Assembly (NCBI GenBank): GCA_963819075.1
Contig: CAWFUP010000003.1
Coordinates: 458,850-522,849 of the forward strand
Direction of reading: 5' to 3'
DNA from: CAVQBJ01 sp963819075
GTDB lineage: Bacteria > Actinomycetota > Thermoleophilia > Solirubrobacterales > Solirubrobacteraceae
Length of the DNA stretch: 64,000 bases
The stretch's first letter is position 1. The number at the start of each line of letters is the position of its first letter. Made by a program: the position numbers and the translations under genes. The notes under the pieces are model-generated. The model did not search any database and was not told the origin of the DNA. It worked only from the letters and a program-made list of their open reading frames with translations. Below are positions 7,857 to 16,199 of this stretch, in pieces.

Positions 7857-8960
7857 CTACAGCCAGCCGCGCTCGGTGGCGATGAGGACGGCCTGGGCGC
7901 GGTCGACGGCGCCGAGCTTGCCGTAGATGTTGTGCAGGTGCGTGCGCACCGTGCTCGTGGAGAGTGTCAGCTCGTGGGCGATCTGCTTGTAGACCTTGCC
8001 CTCGGCCAGGCGCTGGAGCACGCCGAGCTCGCGCGATGAGAGCGGGCACGGGTCGACGTGGCGCTGGCGCACGTTCGTCGGGTTCGGCAGCTCGTACATG
8101 ACTCGGCGCAGCTCGGCCGGGCCGATGCCGATGCTGCGAGCGACCTTCAGCAGCTCGCTCGGGGCCACGGACGAGCCCTGCTCGTAGTGGGCGAGCATGT
8201 CGGCGAGGCGCACGAACGCGGCCTCCCCGCTGACGTCGTCGGCGTGGTGGCGCTCGATCACCGAGGCCACGGCGTCGGGCAGGCCCCAGCGGCGGGCGAG
8301 GACGCCGCCGACGAGGGCATGGTCGACGCCAAGCTCACGGCGCTCGCGATGGAGGCGATCTTCGGGGGTGCGGGCGCCCTGATGCACCTGGCCGGGATAG
8401 CCGGGGTAGGCATGCATGAGGACGAGCTTGCCGACGTCGTGGAGCAGGCTCGTGACCATCAGGCGATCGCGGTGCTCGTAACCGACCTCGGTGGCGACGC
8501 GGTCGGCCGCGTGCTGGGTGGCGAGGCCGTGCAGACGGAAGCGCTCGGGCGCCGCATCCCACACGCTCGAGCGTTCGAAGAAGTCAAAGGTCCGGGCACG
8601 GGCCGCGAGCGCATGCACCGCCTGGGGGGAGAGCAGCTCGACGGCCTGCACGACCGTCTCGACGCGGCCTCGGTACTTGCCGCTGACGCGGTTGGCCACG
8701 CGCAGCACCGCGATGATGAGCGCGACGTCGGACTCGACCGCAGCCACGATCTCGCCGGCGGAGACGTGCTCCTGCGCGACGAGGGAGAGGACCCGGTTGC
8801 GCGATTCCGCGAGCGCCGGGAAGGCCTCGAGCGCCTCGAATGCGGCGGTGAGGCGCCGGCCGTGGCCCTCGTTCTGATGACGCCCCGACGACTGCGCGGG
8901 GGCGGATGTCTGTTGTTCAGGGATGGACACTCGACTGGAAGATGACGCTGCGTTTGACAT
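7857..8960 (-). CDS. HDOD-domain protein fused to a LuxR-type HTH
   Basis: A 367-residue signalling protein. Residues about 40-240 form an HDOD domain: FPALAESRNRVLSLV, ESDVALIIAVLRVAN, and an HD-like segment VTSLLHDVGKLVLMHAYPG followed by VIERHHADD. Residues about 300-367 form a LuxR/FixJ helix-turn-helix: LSSRELGVLQRLAEGKVY, the recognition helix TLSTSTVRTHLHNIYGKL, and a terminal RAQAVLIATERGWL. HDOD proteins usually lack an output domain or pair with GGDEF/EAL, so this one probably couples HDOD sensing directly to transcription. The start ATG at 8960 has GAGGA about 8 nt upstream. Target genes are unknown. Confidence 0.9.
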   Translation of the reverse strand: MSNAASSSSRVSIPEQQTSAPAQSSGRHQNEGHGRRLTAAFEALEAFPALAESRNRVLSLVAQEHVSAGEIVAAVESDVALIIAVLRVANRVSGKYRGRVETVVQAVELLSPQAVHALAARARTFDFFERSSVWDAAPERFRLHGLATQHAADRVATEVGYEHRDRLMVTSLLHDVGKLVLMHAYPGYPGQVHQGARTPEDRLHRERRELGVDHALVGGVLARRWGLPDAVASVIERHHADDVSGEAAFVRLADMLAHYEQGSSVAPSELLKVARSIGIGPAELRRVMYELPNPTNVRQRHVDPCPLSSRELGVLQRLAEGKVYKQIAHELTLSTSTVRTHLHNIYGKLGAVDRAQAVLIATERGWL

Positions 8961-9119
8961 AGATGATTCCTCAATCGACCGCAGCGGCGATCTCTAGCCC
9001 GGGTATCGGCAAGGGTGGACGTATGGTTGAGGCCAATTCGGCTATGTGCACGTCTGCGACCAATCCGGCGCCGTTATGGTCGTCCGAGGTGCAGCCGCCG
9101 GCCGGGACCGCCGAACGGC

Positions 9120-10448
9120 CTACGCGAGCGCTGCGTCGATGCGAGCGAGCGTCTGCTCGCGGCCGAGCAGCGCGACGGTCTCGAAGATGCCCGGTGACAC
9201 CGTCGTGCCCGCCAGCGCGACGCGCAGCGGCTGGTACACGTCGCGCGGCTTGACCCCGCGAACCTCGACGATCGCCCGCAGCGCGGCCTCGATGTGCTCC
9301 TCGTCGAACGGCTCGACCCCGGCCAGCGCCTCGCGCGCATCGGCGAGGATCGCCGCGCCATCTCCGCCGAGCCATCGTTCGCGCGCGGCCGGGTCATCCG
9401 CCGGGCCATCGAAGATGAACCCGGCGAGCGGCCAGAAGTCGGCGAGCGTCTGGATCTTCTCGTGGCTGATGCGCGCCGCGCCAAGCAGGCCCTCGCGGCC
9501 GGTGAACGCCTCGAGGCGCCGCGCGAGCCCGGCATCGTCGAGATCGCGCATGTACAGCCCGTTGAGCCAGCGCAGCTTCGTCTCGTCGAAGCGGGCCGGG
9601 TTACGGCTGACGCGCTCGAGGGTGAAGCGTTTCACGAGCTCGTCGGTGGAGAGCTTCGTGGCGTCGTCGTCGCTGCCCCAGCCGAGCAGCGCGAGGTAGT
9701 TGCGAACCGCCTCCGGCAGGTAGCCGGACTCGCGCAGCTCCTGAACCGAGGCGGCCCCGTGGCGCTTGGAGAGCTTCTTACCGTCCGGTCCGTGGATGAG
9801 CGGCATGTGACCGTACACGGGCGGCGTGGCGCCGAGGGCCTGAAGCACCCACAGCTGCTTCGGCGTGTTCGACAGGTGGTCGTTGCCGCGCACGACGTGC
9901 GTGATGCCGGCGTCGAGGTCGTCGATGGCGACGGCGAAGTTGTAGAGCACCGAGCCGTCGGCCCGGCCGATGACCGGGTCGTCGTAGACGGCGTTCTCGA
10001 ACAGGACCTCGCCGGCGATGGCGTCGTCGACAAGCGTCTCGCCTTCCGGTACGCGCAGGCGCACGGCACCGGAGTCCTCGGGCTCGCCGCGGAAGCCGCG
10101 ACCGGCGCCGTGCTGGGCCTTATAGGCCTTGACGTCGTCGGCGGTGGCGTTGGAGAAGTACGCATTGCCCGCCTCGAGCAGCTGTTGCAGCGCCTCGTGG
10201 TGGCGCTCGGCGCGCTCGCTCTGGAAGATCGGGCCCTCGTCGTAGTCGAGCGCCAGCCAGCGCAGCGCGTCGAGGATCTGATCGACGTTCTCGGGCGTCG
10301 AGCGCTCACGGTCGGTATCTTCGATGCGCAGCACGAGCGTCCCGCCGTAGTGGCGAGCGAGCAGCCAGTTGAACAAGGCCGTGCGGGCGCCGCCGATGTG
10401 CAACGCCCCCGTCGGCGAGGGAGCGAAGCGAACGCGCATGTCGGTCAT
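9120..10448 (-). CDS. gltX: glutamyl-tRNA synthetase
   Basis: Class I aminoacyl-tRNA synthetase that charges tRNA-Glu. HIGH-type motif PSPTGALHIGGARTALFNW (residues about 10-28), LRIEDTDRER, VVRGNDHLSNTPKQ, and the KMSKS-type KKLSKRHGA are all visible, followed by the helical anticodon-binding domain. At 442 residues it is slightly shorter than many bacterial GluRS (about 465-490). The ATG at 10448 (MTDMRVRFAPSPTG) is typical. No gatCAB is in the window, so whether this is a discriminating or non-discriminating enzyme cannot be told. It is divergent from nfo with 30 bp between start codons. Confidence 0.96.
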   Translation of the reverse strand: MTDMRVRFAPSPTGALHIGGARTALFNWLLARHYGGTLVLRIEDTDRERSTPENVDQILDALRWLALDYDEGPIFQSERAERHHEALQQLLEAGNAYFSNATADDVKAYKAQHGAGRGFRGEPEDSGAVRLRVPEGETLVDDAIAGEVLFENAVYDDPVIGRADGSVLYNFAVAIDDLDAGITHVVRGNDHLSNTPKQLWVLQALGATPPVYGHMPLIHGPDGKKLSKRHGAASVQELRESGYLPEAVRNYLALLGWGSDDDATKLSTDELVKRFTLERVSRNPARFDETKLRWLNGLYMRDLDDAGLARRLEAFTGREGLLGAARISHEKIQTLADFWPLAGFIFDGPADDPAARERWLGGDGAAILADAREALAGVEPFDEEHIEAALRAIVEVRGVKPRDVYQPLRVALAGTTVSPGIFETVALLGREQTLARIDAALA

Positions 10449-10478
10449 CGGGTATCGGGCATCGGGGTCAGGGCGCCC

Positions 10479-11414
10479 ATGCTAATCGGCGCCCACGTGT
10501 CGCCGGCGGGTGGGTTGCCGAAGGCGATCGAGCGCGGCACGGCGCTCGGCTGCCGCGCGATCCAGATCTTCAACCAGTCTCCTCGCATGTGGCGCCCGAC
10601 TGCCTACGGCGAGGAGGACTTCGCGGCGTTCCGCGAGGCGCGGGCGGCGAGCGAGATCGACGGCGTGCTGATTCACGCCGTCTACCTGCTCAATTGCGCG
10701 AGCGAGGACGCCGAGATCCGCAAGAAGTCGCTCGCCTCGCTCATCCAGTCGCTGCGGGTCGGCGACGGGATCGGCGCCGACGCCGTCGTGCTGCACCCTG
10801 GATCGGCCAAGACGGGGCCGGTCGCTCCGGCGATCAAACGGGCCGGGAAGGTGATCGCCGCGGCGATGGCCGAGACCGACCGCTGTCCCTTGCATCTCGA
10901 GAACACGGCCGGCGCGGGCGGGACGCTCGGGCGGTCCTTCGAGGAGCTCGGAGCACTGCTGGAGGCTGCCGATGGGCCGAAGCGCCTCGGTATCTGCCTG
11001 GACTCCTGTCATCTGCTTGCCTCCGGCTACGAGATCCGCACCGCCGACGCGCTGACGCAGACGATCGACGAGTGCGTGGCCGCCGCCGGCCACGGCCGGA
11101 TCGGGTCGCTGCACCTCAACGACTCGCAGACGCCGCTCGGTTCCAACCGCGACCGCCATGCGAACATCGGCACCGGGGAGATGGGCGAGAAGGGCTGCGC
11201 GGTGTTCGTCTCCGAGCCACGTTTCGAGAAGCTCCCCTGTGTGCTGGAGACTCCCGGGGAGAACCACAGCGGCCCGACGCGCGAGGAGGTCGCACACGTC
11301 ATGGAACTGCGAGAGCGCGGCCTCGCCGAGCGCAAGAGCAAGACCAAGGCCAAGCCGACCGGGACGAAGCGCACGACGGCAGCGCGCGCCACGAGGCCTC
11401 GCGCCCGCCAGTAG
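10479..11414 (+). CDS. nfo: endonuclease IV (AP endonuclease)
   Basis: Zinc-dependent apurinic/apyrimidinic endonuclease of base-excision repair. The TIM-barrel begins GAHVSPAGGLPKAIERG and shows metal-ligand motifs: HAVYLLNCAS, VLHPGS, LHLENTAGAGGTLG, CLDSCHLLASGY, SLHLNDSQTPLGSNRDRHAN and the late VLETPGEN. The 311-residue protein extends past the catalytic barrel with a basic tail (about residues 285-311, rich in Lys/Arg/Thr) that might bind DNA. The start ATG 10479 gives the family N-terminus MLIGAHVS. It is convergent with dnaE, separated by a strong hairpin. Confidence 0.95.
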   Translation: MLIGAHVSPAGGLPKAIERGTALGCRAIQIFNQSPRMWRPTAYGEEDFAAFREARAASEIDGVLIHAVYLLNCASEDAEIRKKSLASLIQSLRVGDGIGADAVVLHPGSAKTGPVAPAIKRAGKVIAAAMAETDRCPLHLENTAGAGGTLGRSFEELGALLEAADGPKRLGICLDSCHLLASGYEIRTADALTQTIDECVAAAGHGRIGSLHLNDSQTPLGSNRDRHANIGTGEMGEKGCAVFVSEPRFEKLPCVLETPGENHSGPTREEVAHVMELRERGLAERKSKTKAKPTGTKRTTAARATRPRARQ

Positions 11415-11477
11415 GCCTCTCACGAGGGCCGACGAGCGGCGGGCTCGGGGTTCTCGTGACTCGGGTGGGGTCGGGCA

Positions 11478-11516
11478 GCGCTCCCGAACCCCTTTGTTTT
11501 TGGGGTTCGGGAGCGC
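11478..11516. terminator. perfect 15-bp hairpin between convergent nfo and dnaE
   Basis: Two 15-base arms (11478-11492 and 11502-11516) are exact reverse complements around the T-rich 9-base loop tttgttttt. The element sits between the stop codons of nfo (plus) and dnaE (minus), which suggests a bidirectional transcription terminator. No long T tract follows either arm, so it is not a textbook intrinsic terminator. Confidence 0.6.
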
Positions 11517-11547
11517 GGCACGGCGCCACCGCCAACCCCGGCAAGAC

Positions 11548-14500
11548 TCACCCGAGCGCGTGCACCGTAGGCCCGAGGATCTGCTCGAGCTCCGCCCGCA
11601 GCGTCGGCGTCGGCGCGACCCGGTAGGCCGGGCCGAGGCGCAGGCAGCGCGCGCCGGCGCTTGTGGCCATCTCGAGCACGACCTCGGCCGGCCCGGGGAA
11701 CTTCTCCAGCGCATCCTTGAGGTCTTCGATGACGGTCGACGGCAGGCGGGCGGCGTCGAGGCGCAGCCGCATGAGCGCCGGCACGACCTCGGCGGCCGCC
11801 TGCTCGGCCGCCTCACGGGCCTTGTCGATCTCCTCCTCGGTGGGCGCGAAAGGGTCGACCGTCTGCACCACGACGCACGTCTTGCCGGCCTCCTTGTGGT
11901 CGACGCGGCCGCGCACGAGCACGACCTGATCGACCCCGAGTGCGCCCTCGTACTCCGCCAGCGCCTTGCCGAAGACGAGGATCTCGACCGCGCCCTCGAG
12001 GTCGTCGAGGGTGGCGAACATCATCGGGTCGCCGTTGCGCGTGCGGATCTTCTTCGCCTCGGTGATGATCCCGCCGACGGTAACCCAGTCCTTGTCCTTG
12101 CGCTCGGCCAGGTCCGACAGCGAGCAGTCGACGGTCGCACGGAGGGCCTCCCGGAGCGGCTTGAGTGGGTGCGCCGAGATGAACAGGCCGATCGACTCCT
12201 TCTCGGCGGCGAGCATCTCGGCCTGGTCGAACTCCTCGGCGGGGATCGGCGGGTGGCTCGGCTTGAGCAGCCCGGCGCCGGCACTGGGGGTGGCGCCGTT
12301 GCCAGGCTCGCTCAGCATGTCGAAGATCGATCCCTGGCCGATCTCGGCGTCCTGCTGGGCCTTCTGCCCGGCGCCCTGTGCCCGCTCGAGCACCGCGAGC
12401 ATGCCCTTGCGCGTCGCCCCGGTGGAGCCGAAGGCGCCGCACTTGATGAGCGCCTCGATCGCCTTCTTGTTGACCGAGCGGTTGTCCACGCGCTCGCAGA
12501 AGTCCCACAGCGACTCGAAGTTGCCGGCCTCGTCCCGGGCCGCCTTGATCGCCTCCACGGCCTGGTAGCCGACGCCCTTGACCGCGTCGAGGCCGAAGCG
12601 GATGTTGCCCTCAACGACGGTGAACTCGTGGTCGGAGAGGTTGACGTCGGGTGGGAGGATCTCGATGCCCATCTCCTCGCAACGGGCGACGAAGAACGGG
12701 ACCTTGTCCTTCGTCGACATCACCGAGGAGATGAGCGCGGCCATGTACTCCGCGGTGTAGTTGGCCTTCAGCCAGGCCGTCCTGTACGCGATGAGGGCGT
12801 AACACGCTGCGTGCGAGTTATGGGAGACGATGTTGTTGGCGACAAAGTTGAGCGGCCCGCCTCGCTCCATCTCGACATCGAACGTGGATCCCATACCGCA
12901 GGGGGTGATGCTCACGACGGGGTCGCCGTTCGCGGCGTGCTCGACGTCGACGTGAAGAGCGACCTTCTCCTTGTAGTCCTCCGGAGTCACGACCACGTAC
13001 GGGAGATCGCCGTACTTCTCGGCGAAGTACGCATCGACTCGGTCCATGCCGTCCATCTCCCAGTAGATGCCGGCAAGGTAGAAGTCGCACATGCGGCCTG
13101 TCGGGAGGACTTTGTGCATCTCGAAGTCGACGCCCTGGTCGATCAGCCATTCGCACATGTTTCGCTCGTGGTTGGAGGCGCACCACATCCCGTTGGACGC
13201 GATCGAGCGGCCAAAGCCAGGGCCGATGTCGTACGTGGCACGAACGGAAGCGAGGCTCGCCTCGGTGTGTTGGCGCACCCACGCGGGGTCCGTGGCTCCC
13301 AACTCCGCGATGCGGGCATGCATGGCAGCCACGGCAGGCTTGGTCAGGTCGGGATACATCTCGTGGACGCGCCGCAGGTGCGCCGCCTTTTCCTCGGCTG
13401 AACGACCAGCCTGCCAGGCGCGCATTCGCGCTGCGGCTCGACGATCCTGGGCCTTGCGCGCGGGCCCATGCGCCAGACGCCGCATGCGTTCGGATCGAGC
13501 CCGCCTATCGGCATCCGTGTAGACCGGCACCGTCATGAGCTCAGTGCCGACGGACATGTCTTGCACCGCCATGTAACCCTCTGTCGTGAGCAGGCGATGT
13601 TCAGCCGTGACCTTGATCTGGCGGCCCCCGGCTGTCCTCAGTTGGAACAGCGGCTTGCGGCCTGTCTTGACGATGCGCGCAACGCGGTGTGGCCGGATCG
13701 TTCCATCCGGCCACATAGACATCAGTTCGCGCGGCTGCAGCCGGTAGGCCTCACTCAGCCGGATCCGACGTCCATCCGGAAGGCGCACCCTGGTCGATCC
13801 ATCGGCGCACTTGTTGAAGCTGTAATCGGCGCTGCGCTCGTTCGTCGTCCACAGGAACTCGATCACCGCCTCGCTCGTACCCGACCTGCGGCAGCCCTCG
13901 ACGAACTCGGGCTTCAGGGCGGCCATCGCCTCTCGGTTCTTCTTGCCGATGGCCTTGCGCAGGTCGTCGGCCTTGGCCCCGGAGAAGCCGGCGAGCTCCT
14001 TGGAGATCTGCATCGCCTGCTCCTGGTAGAGGATCACGCCCATCGAGGACTCGAGGATCTGGTGCAGGCGCTCGTCGGCGTAGTTGATGTTCTCAGGGCT
14101 GCGCTTGCCACGGGCGTACACGGGGATCTGGTCCATCGCTCCCGGCCGGTACAGCGCGTTGAGCGCCACGAGGTCGTTGAACTCGGTCGGGCGCACCTTG
14201 CGCAGGGCCTCGCGCATGCCCTCGGACTCGAACTGGAACACGCCGATCGAGTCGCCGCGGGCGAGCATCTCGTACGTTCGCTCGTCGTCGAGCGGGAGCG
14301 TCGTCATGTCCGGACGGGCGCCGGTCGAGCGCTCGATGATGTCGAGCGCGTCCTCGATGACGTCGAGGTTGCGCAGCCCGAGGAAGTCCATCTTCAGCAG
14401 GCCGATCTCCTCGATCGGCTTCATCGAGAACTGCGTGACCGTGCGGTGCACGCGGTCGCCGTTCTCGTCGGTCCCGGCGTCGGCGAGCTGCAGCGGCACG

Positions 14501-16074
14501 ATGTCGGTGAGGGGGCGGTCGGCGATCACGACGGCCGCGGCGTGAATCGAGGAATTGCGCACGATCCCCTCGAGGCCCTTGGCCACGTCGATGATCTGGC
14601 GGGCCTCGCCGTCCTCGTCGTAGGCCTTGCGCAGCGCCTCTCCGGGCGCGAGGCAGTCGGCGAACGAGGGCGGCCGGCCCTGTTGCGGATCGGGGATGAG
14701 CTTGGCCAGGCGATCGCCGGCGCCGTAGTCGAAGCCGAGCACCCGCGCCGCGTCGCGGGTGGCGGCGCGGGGAAACATCTTGCCGAACGTCACGATCTGC
14801 GCGACCGACTCGCGGCCGTACTTCTCGACGACGTAGCGCATGACGCGCTCGCGCCCGCGCACCGAGAAGTCGATGTCGATGTCCGGCATCGACACCCGCT
14901 CGGGGTTGAGGAAGCGCTCGAACAGGAGGTCGTAGGTGAGCGGGTCGACATCGGTGATGGACAGGCAGTAGGCGACGATCGACCCGGCGGCCGAGCCGCG
15001 CCCGGGTCCGACGGCGACCCCGTTCTCCTTGGCGAACTTGACGAAGTCCCAGACGATGAGGAAGTAGGCGTTGAAGCCCATGCGGTCGATGACGTCGAGC
15101 TCCATCTCCATGCGCGCGACCGCCTCGGCCGGCGGCGGGTCCCCGTAGCGCAGCCGCAACCCCTCGTGCACCCGCGCACGCAGGTACTCGCGCTCGGGCA
15201 TGCCGTCCGGCGTCGGGTAACTCGGGATGAGCTGGTTGCCGAGCTCGATCTGGACGTTGCAGCGCTCGGCGATCTCGAGCGTCGAGGCGATCGCCTCGGG
15301 CCACTGTGCGAACGCCCGCGCCATCTCCTCGCTGTCGCGCAGATAGAACTCGTTCGTCTCGAAGGTCATCTTCGGCGCGGCGAGCGTGCTCTTCGTCTGC
15401 ACGCACAGCAGGGCCGTGTGGTGGTCGTAGTCCTCGCGGCGCAAGTAGTGCACGTCGCCCGTCCCGACGAGCCGGCCTCCCACCTCGCGGGCGATCCGCA
15501 CGATCCCCTCGTTGCATTTCTCCTGGGCGTCCAGCCCGTTCTTCTGCACCTCGAAGTAGACGTTGTCGGCGCCGTACACGCGCAGCAGGTCGTCGGCGTG
15601 CGCGCGGGCCTCGGCCGGCCGGTCGTGCAGCAGGCGCTGGCAGAAGCGCGACGCGAGACAACCGGTGAGCGCGATGACGCCCTCCGCGTGCTGCTCCAGC
15701 TGACCGAGGTCGACGGACGGCTTGCCGCGCTGCAGGCCCTCGAGGAACCCGGCCGAGGAGAGCCGAACGAGGTTGCGGTAGCCGACGTCGTTGGCGGCCA
15801 GCAGCGTCAGATGGTTGCGCTCGACCCGGCCGCTCGGCGGCGCCGCGTGGTCGTCGACGAGGTAGATCTCGCAGCCGATGATCGGCTTGACCCCGTGCTT
15901 CCTGCACGCCTTCTGCAGCTCGACGGCGCCGTTCATCACGCCGTGATCGGTCAGCCCGAGCGCGGGCTGCCCGAAGGCGGCGGCCCGCTCGGCGAGCGCC
16001 TCCACCTGGCACGCACCGTCGAGCAGCGAGTACTCGGAATGCACGTGCAGGTGGGCGCAGGCAGCGGGACTCAC
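11548..16074 (-). CDS. dnaE: DNA polymerase III alpha subunit with an intein
   Basis: Replicative polymerase. The precursor is 1508 residues; removing the 331-residue intein (12817-13809) leaves 1177, normal for DnaE. The N-extein (755 residues) has the PHP domain beginning HLHVHSEYSLLDGA, the palm catalytic aspartates in MPDIDIDFSVRGRERV (about residue 395), and GVFQFESEGM. The C-extein (422 residues) starts SHAACYALIAYRTAWLKANY and contains the OB-fold region VTVGGIITEAKKIRTRNGD. The intein interrupts YSFNK/SHAACY. GTG 16074 (VSPAACAHLHVHSE) is chosen; the frame is open further upstream to 16929 but overlaps the preceding gene. The next upstream gene on the same strand is the coiled-coil protein, 125 bp away. 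Confidence 0.96.
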   Translation of the reverse strand: MSPAACAHLHVHSEYSLLDGACQVEALAERAAAFGQPALGLTDHGVMNGAVELQKACRKHGVKPIIGCEIYLVDDHAAPPSGRVERNHLTLLAANDVGYRNLVRLSSAGFLEGLQRGKPSVDLGQLEQHAEGVIALTGCLASRFCQRLLHDRPAEARAHADDLLRVYGADNVYFEVQKNGLDAQEKCNEGIVRIAREVGGRLVGTGDVHYLRREDYDHHTALLCVQTKSTLAAPKMTFETNEFYLRDSEEMARAFAQWPEAIASTLEIAERCNVQIELGNQLIPSYPTPDGMPEREYLRARVHEGLRLRYGDPPPAEAVARMEMELDVIDRMGFNAYFLIVWDFVKFAKENGVAVGPGRGSAAGSIVAYCLSITDVDPLTYDLLFERFLNPERVSMPDIDIDFSVRGRERVMRYVVEKYGRESVAQIVTFGKMFPRAATRDAARVLGFDYGAGDRLAKLIPDPQQGRPPSFADCLAPGEALRKAYDEDGEARQIIDVAKGLEGIVRNSSIHAAAVVIADRPLTDIVPLQLADAGTDENGDRVHRTVTQFSMKPIEEIGLLKMDFLGLRNLDVIEDALDIIERSTGARPDMTTLPLDDERTYEMLARGDSIGVFQFESEGMREALRKVRPTEFNDLVALNALYRPGAMDQIPVYARGKRSPENINYADERLHQILESSMGVILYQEQAMQISKELAGFSGAKADDLRKAIGKKNREAMAALKPEFVEGCRRSGTSEAVIEFLWTTNERSADYSFNKCADGSTRVRLPDGRRIRLSEAYRLQPRELMSMWPDGTIRPHRVARIVKTGRKPLFQLRTAGGRQIKVTAEHRLLTTEGYMAVQDMSVGTELMTVPVYTDADRRARSERMRRLAHGPARKAQDRRAAARMRAWQAGRSAEEKAAHLRRVHEMYPDLTKPAVAAMHARIAELGATDPAWVRQHTEASLASVRATYDIGPGFGRSIASNGMWCASNHERNMCEWLIDQGVDFEMHKVLPTGRMCDFYLAGIYWEMDGMDRVDAYFAEKYGDLPYVVVTPEDYKEKVALHVDVEHAANGDPVVSITPCGMGSTFDVEMERGGPLNFVANNIVSHNSHAACYALIAYRTAWLKANYTAEYMAALISSVMSTKDKVPFFVARCEEMGIEILPPDVNLSDHEFTVVEGNIRFGLDAVKGVGYQAVEAIKAARDEAGNFESLWDFCERVDNRSVNKKAIEALIKCGAFGSTGATRKGMLAVLERAQGAGQKAQQDAEIGQGSIFDMLSEPGNGATPSAGAGLLKPSHPPIPAEEFDQAEMLAAEKESIGLFISAHPLKPLREALRATVDCSLSDLAERKDKDWVTVGGIITEAKKIRTRNGDPMMFATLDDLEGAVEILVFGKALAEYEGALGVDQVVLVRGRVDHKEAGKTCVVVQTVDPFAPTEEEIDKAREAAEQAAAEVVPALMRLRLDAARLPSTVIEDLKDALEKFPGPAEVVLEMATSAGARCLRLGPAYRVAPTPTLRAELEQILGPTVHALG
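12817..13809 (-). mobile_element. DnaE intein with a nuclease-like insert
   Basis: A 331-residue in-frame insertion in DnaE after FNK. It begins with Cys1 (CADGSTRVRLPDGRRIRL) and has block B TAEH at about 68-71. It ends with block F/G: FDVEME (310-315), then NFVANNIVSHN (321-331), with penultimate His, terminal Asn and Ser as +1 residue. These are all the residues needed for class 1 protein splicing. Residues about 100-285 are not LAGLIDADG. They include a basic helical stretch, SNHERNMCEWLIDQG (E215), then CDFYLAGIYWEMDGMDR (D242, E251, D253), a layout like Vsr/PD-(D/E)XK nucleases. The insert is visibly less GC-rich than the exteins. The site lies four residues after the Synechocystis DnaE split-intein site (Y/CFNKS). 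Confidence 0.9.
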
Positions 16075-16199
16075 GGAGCAGAGATGGTAGGCGCCGAGCC
16101 GGATGTGGCCGGCGCTCGATTCCGCACGTTGCGACACGAGCTGGCCGCCGCCGGACCGCCTTCCAGCCTGGAACGCGACGGCATCGACGAGCGCCGCGC

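Noticed and set aside
8961..9119. Possible riboswitch or small gene between gltX and the HDOD gene
   Set aside because: No c-di-GMP, SAM or T-box consensus and no convincing reading frame on either strand.
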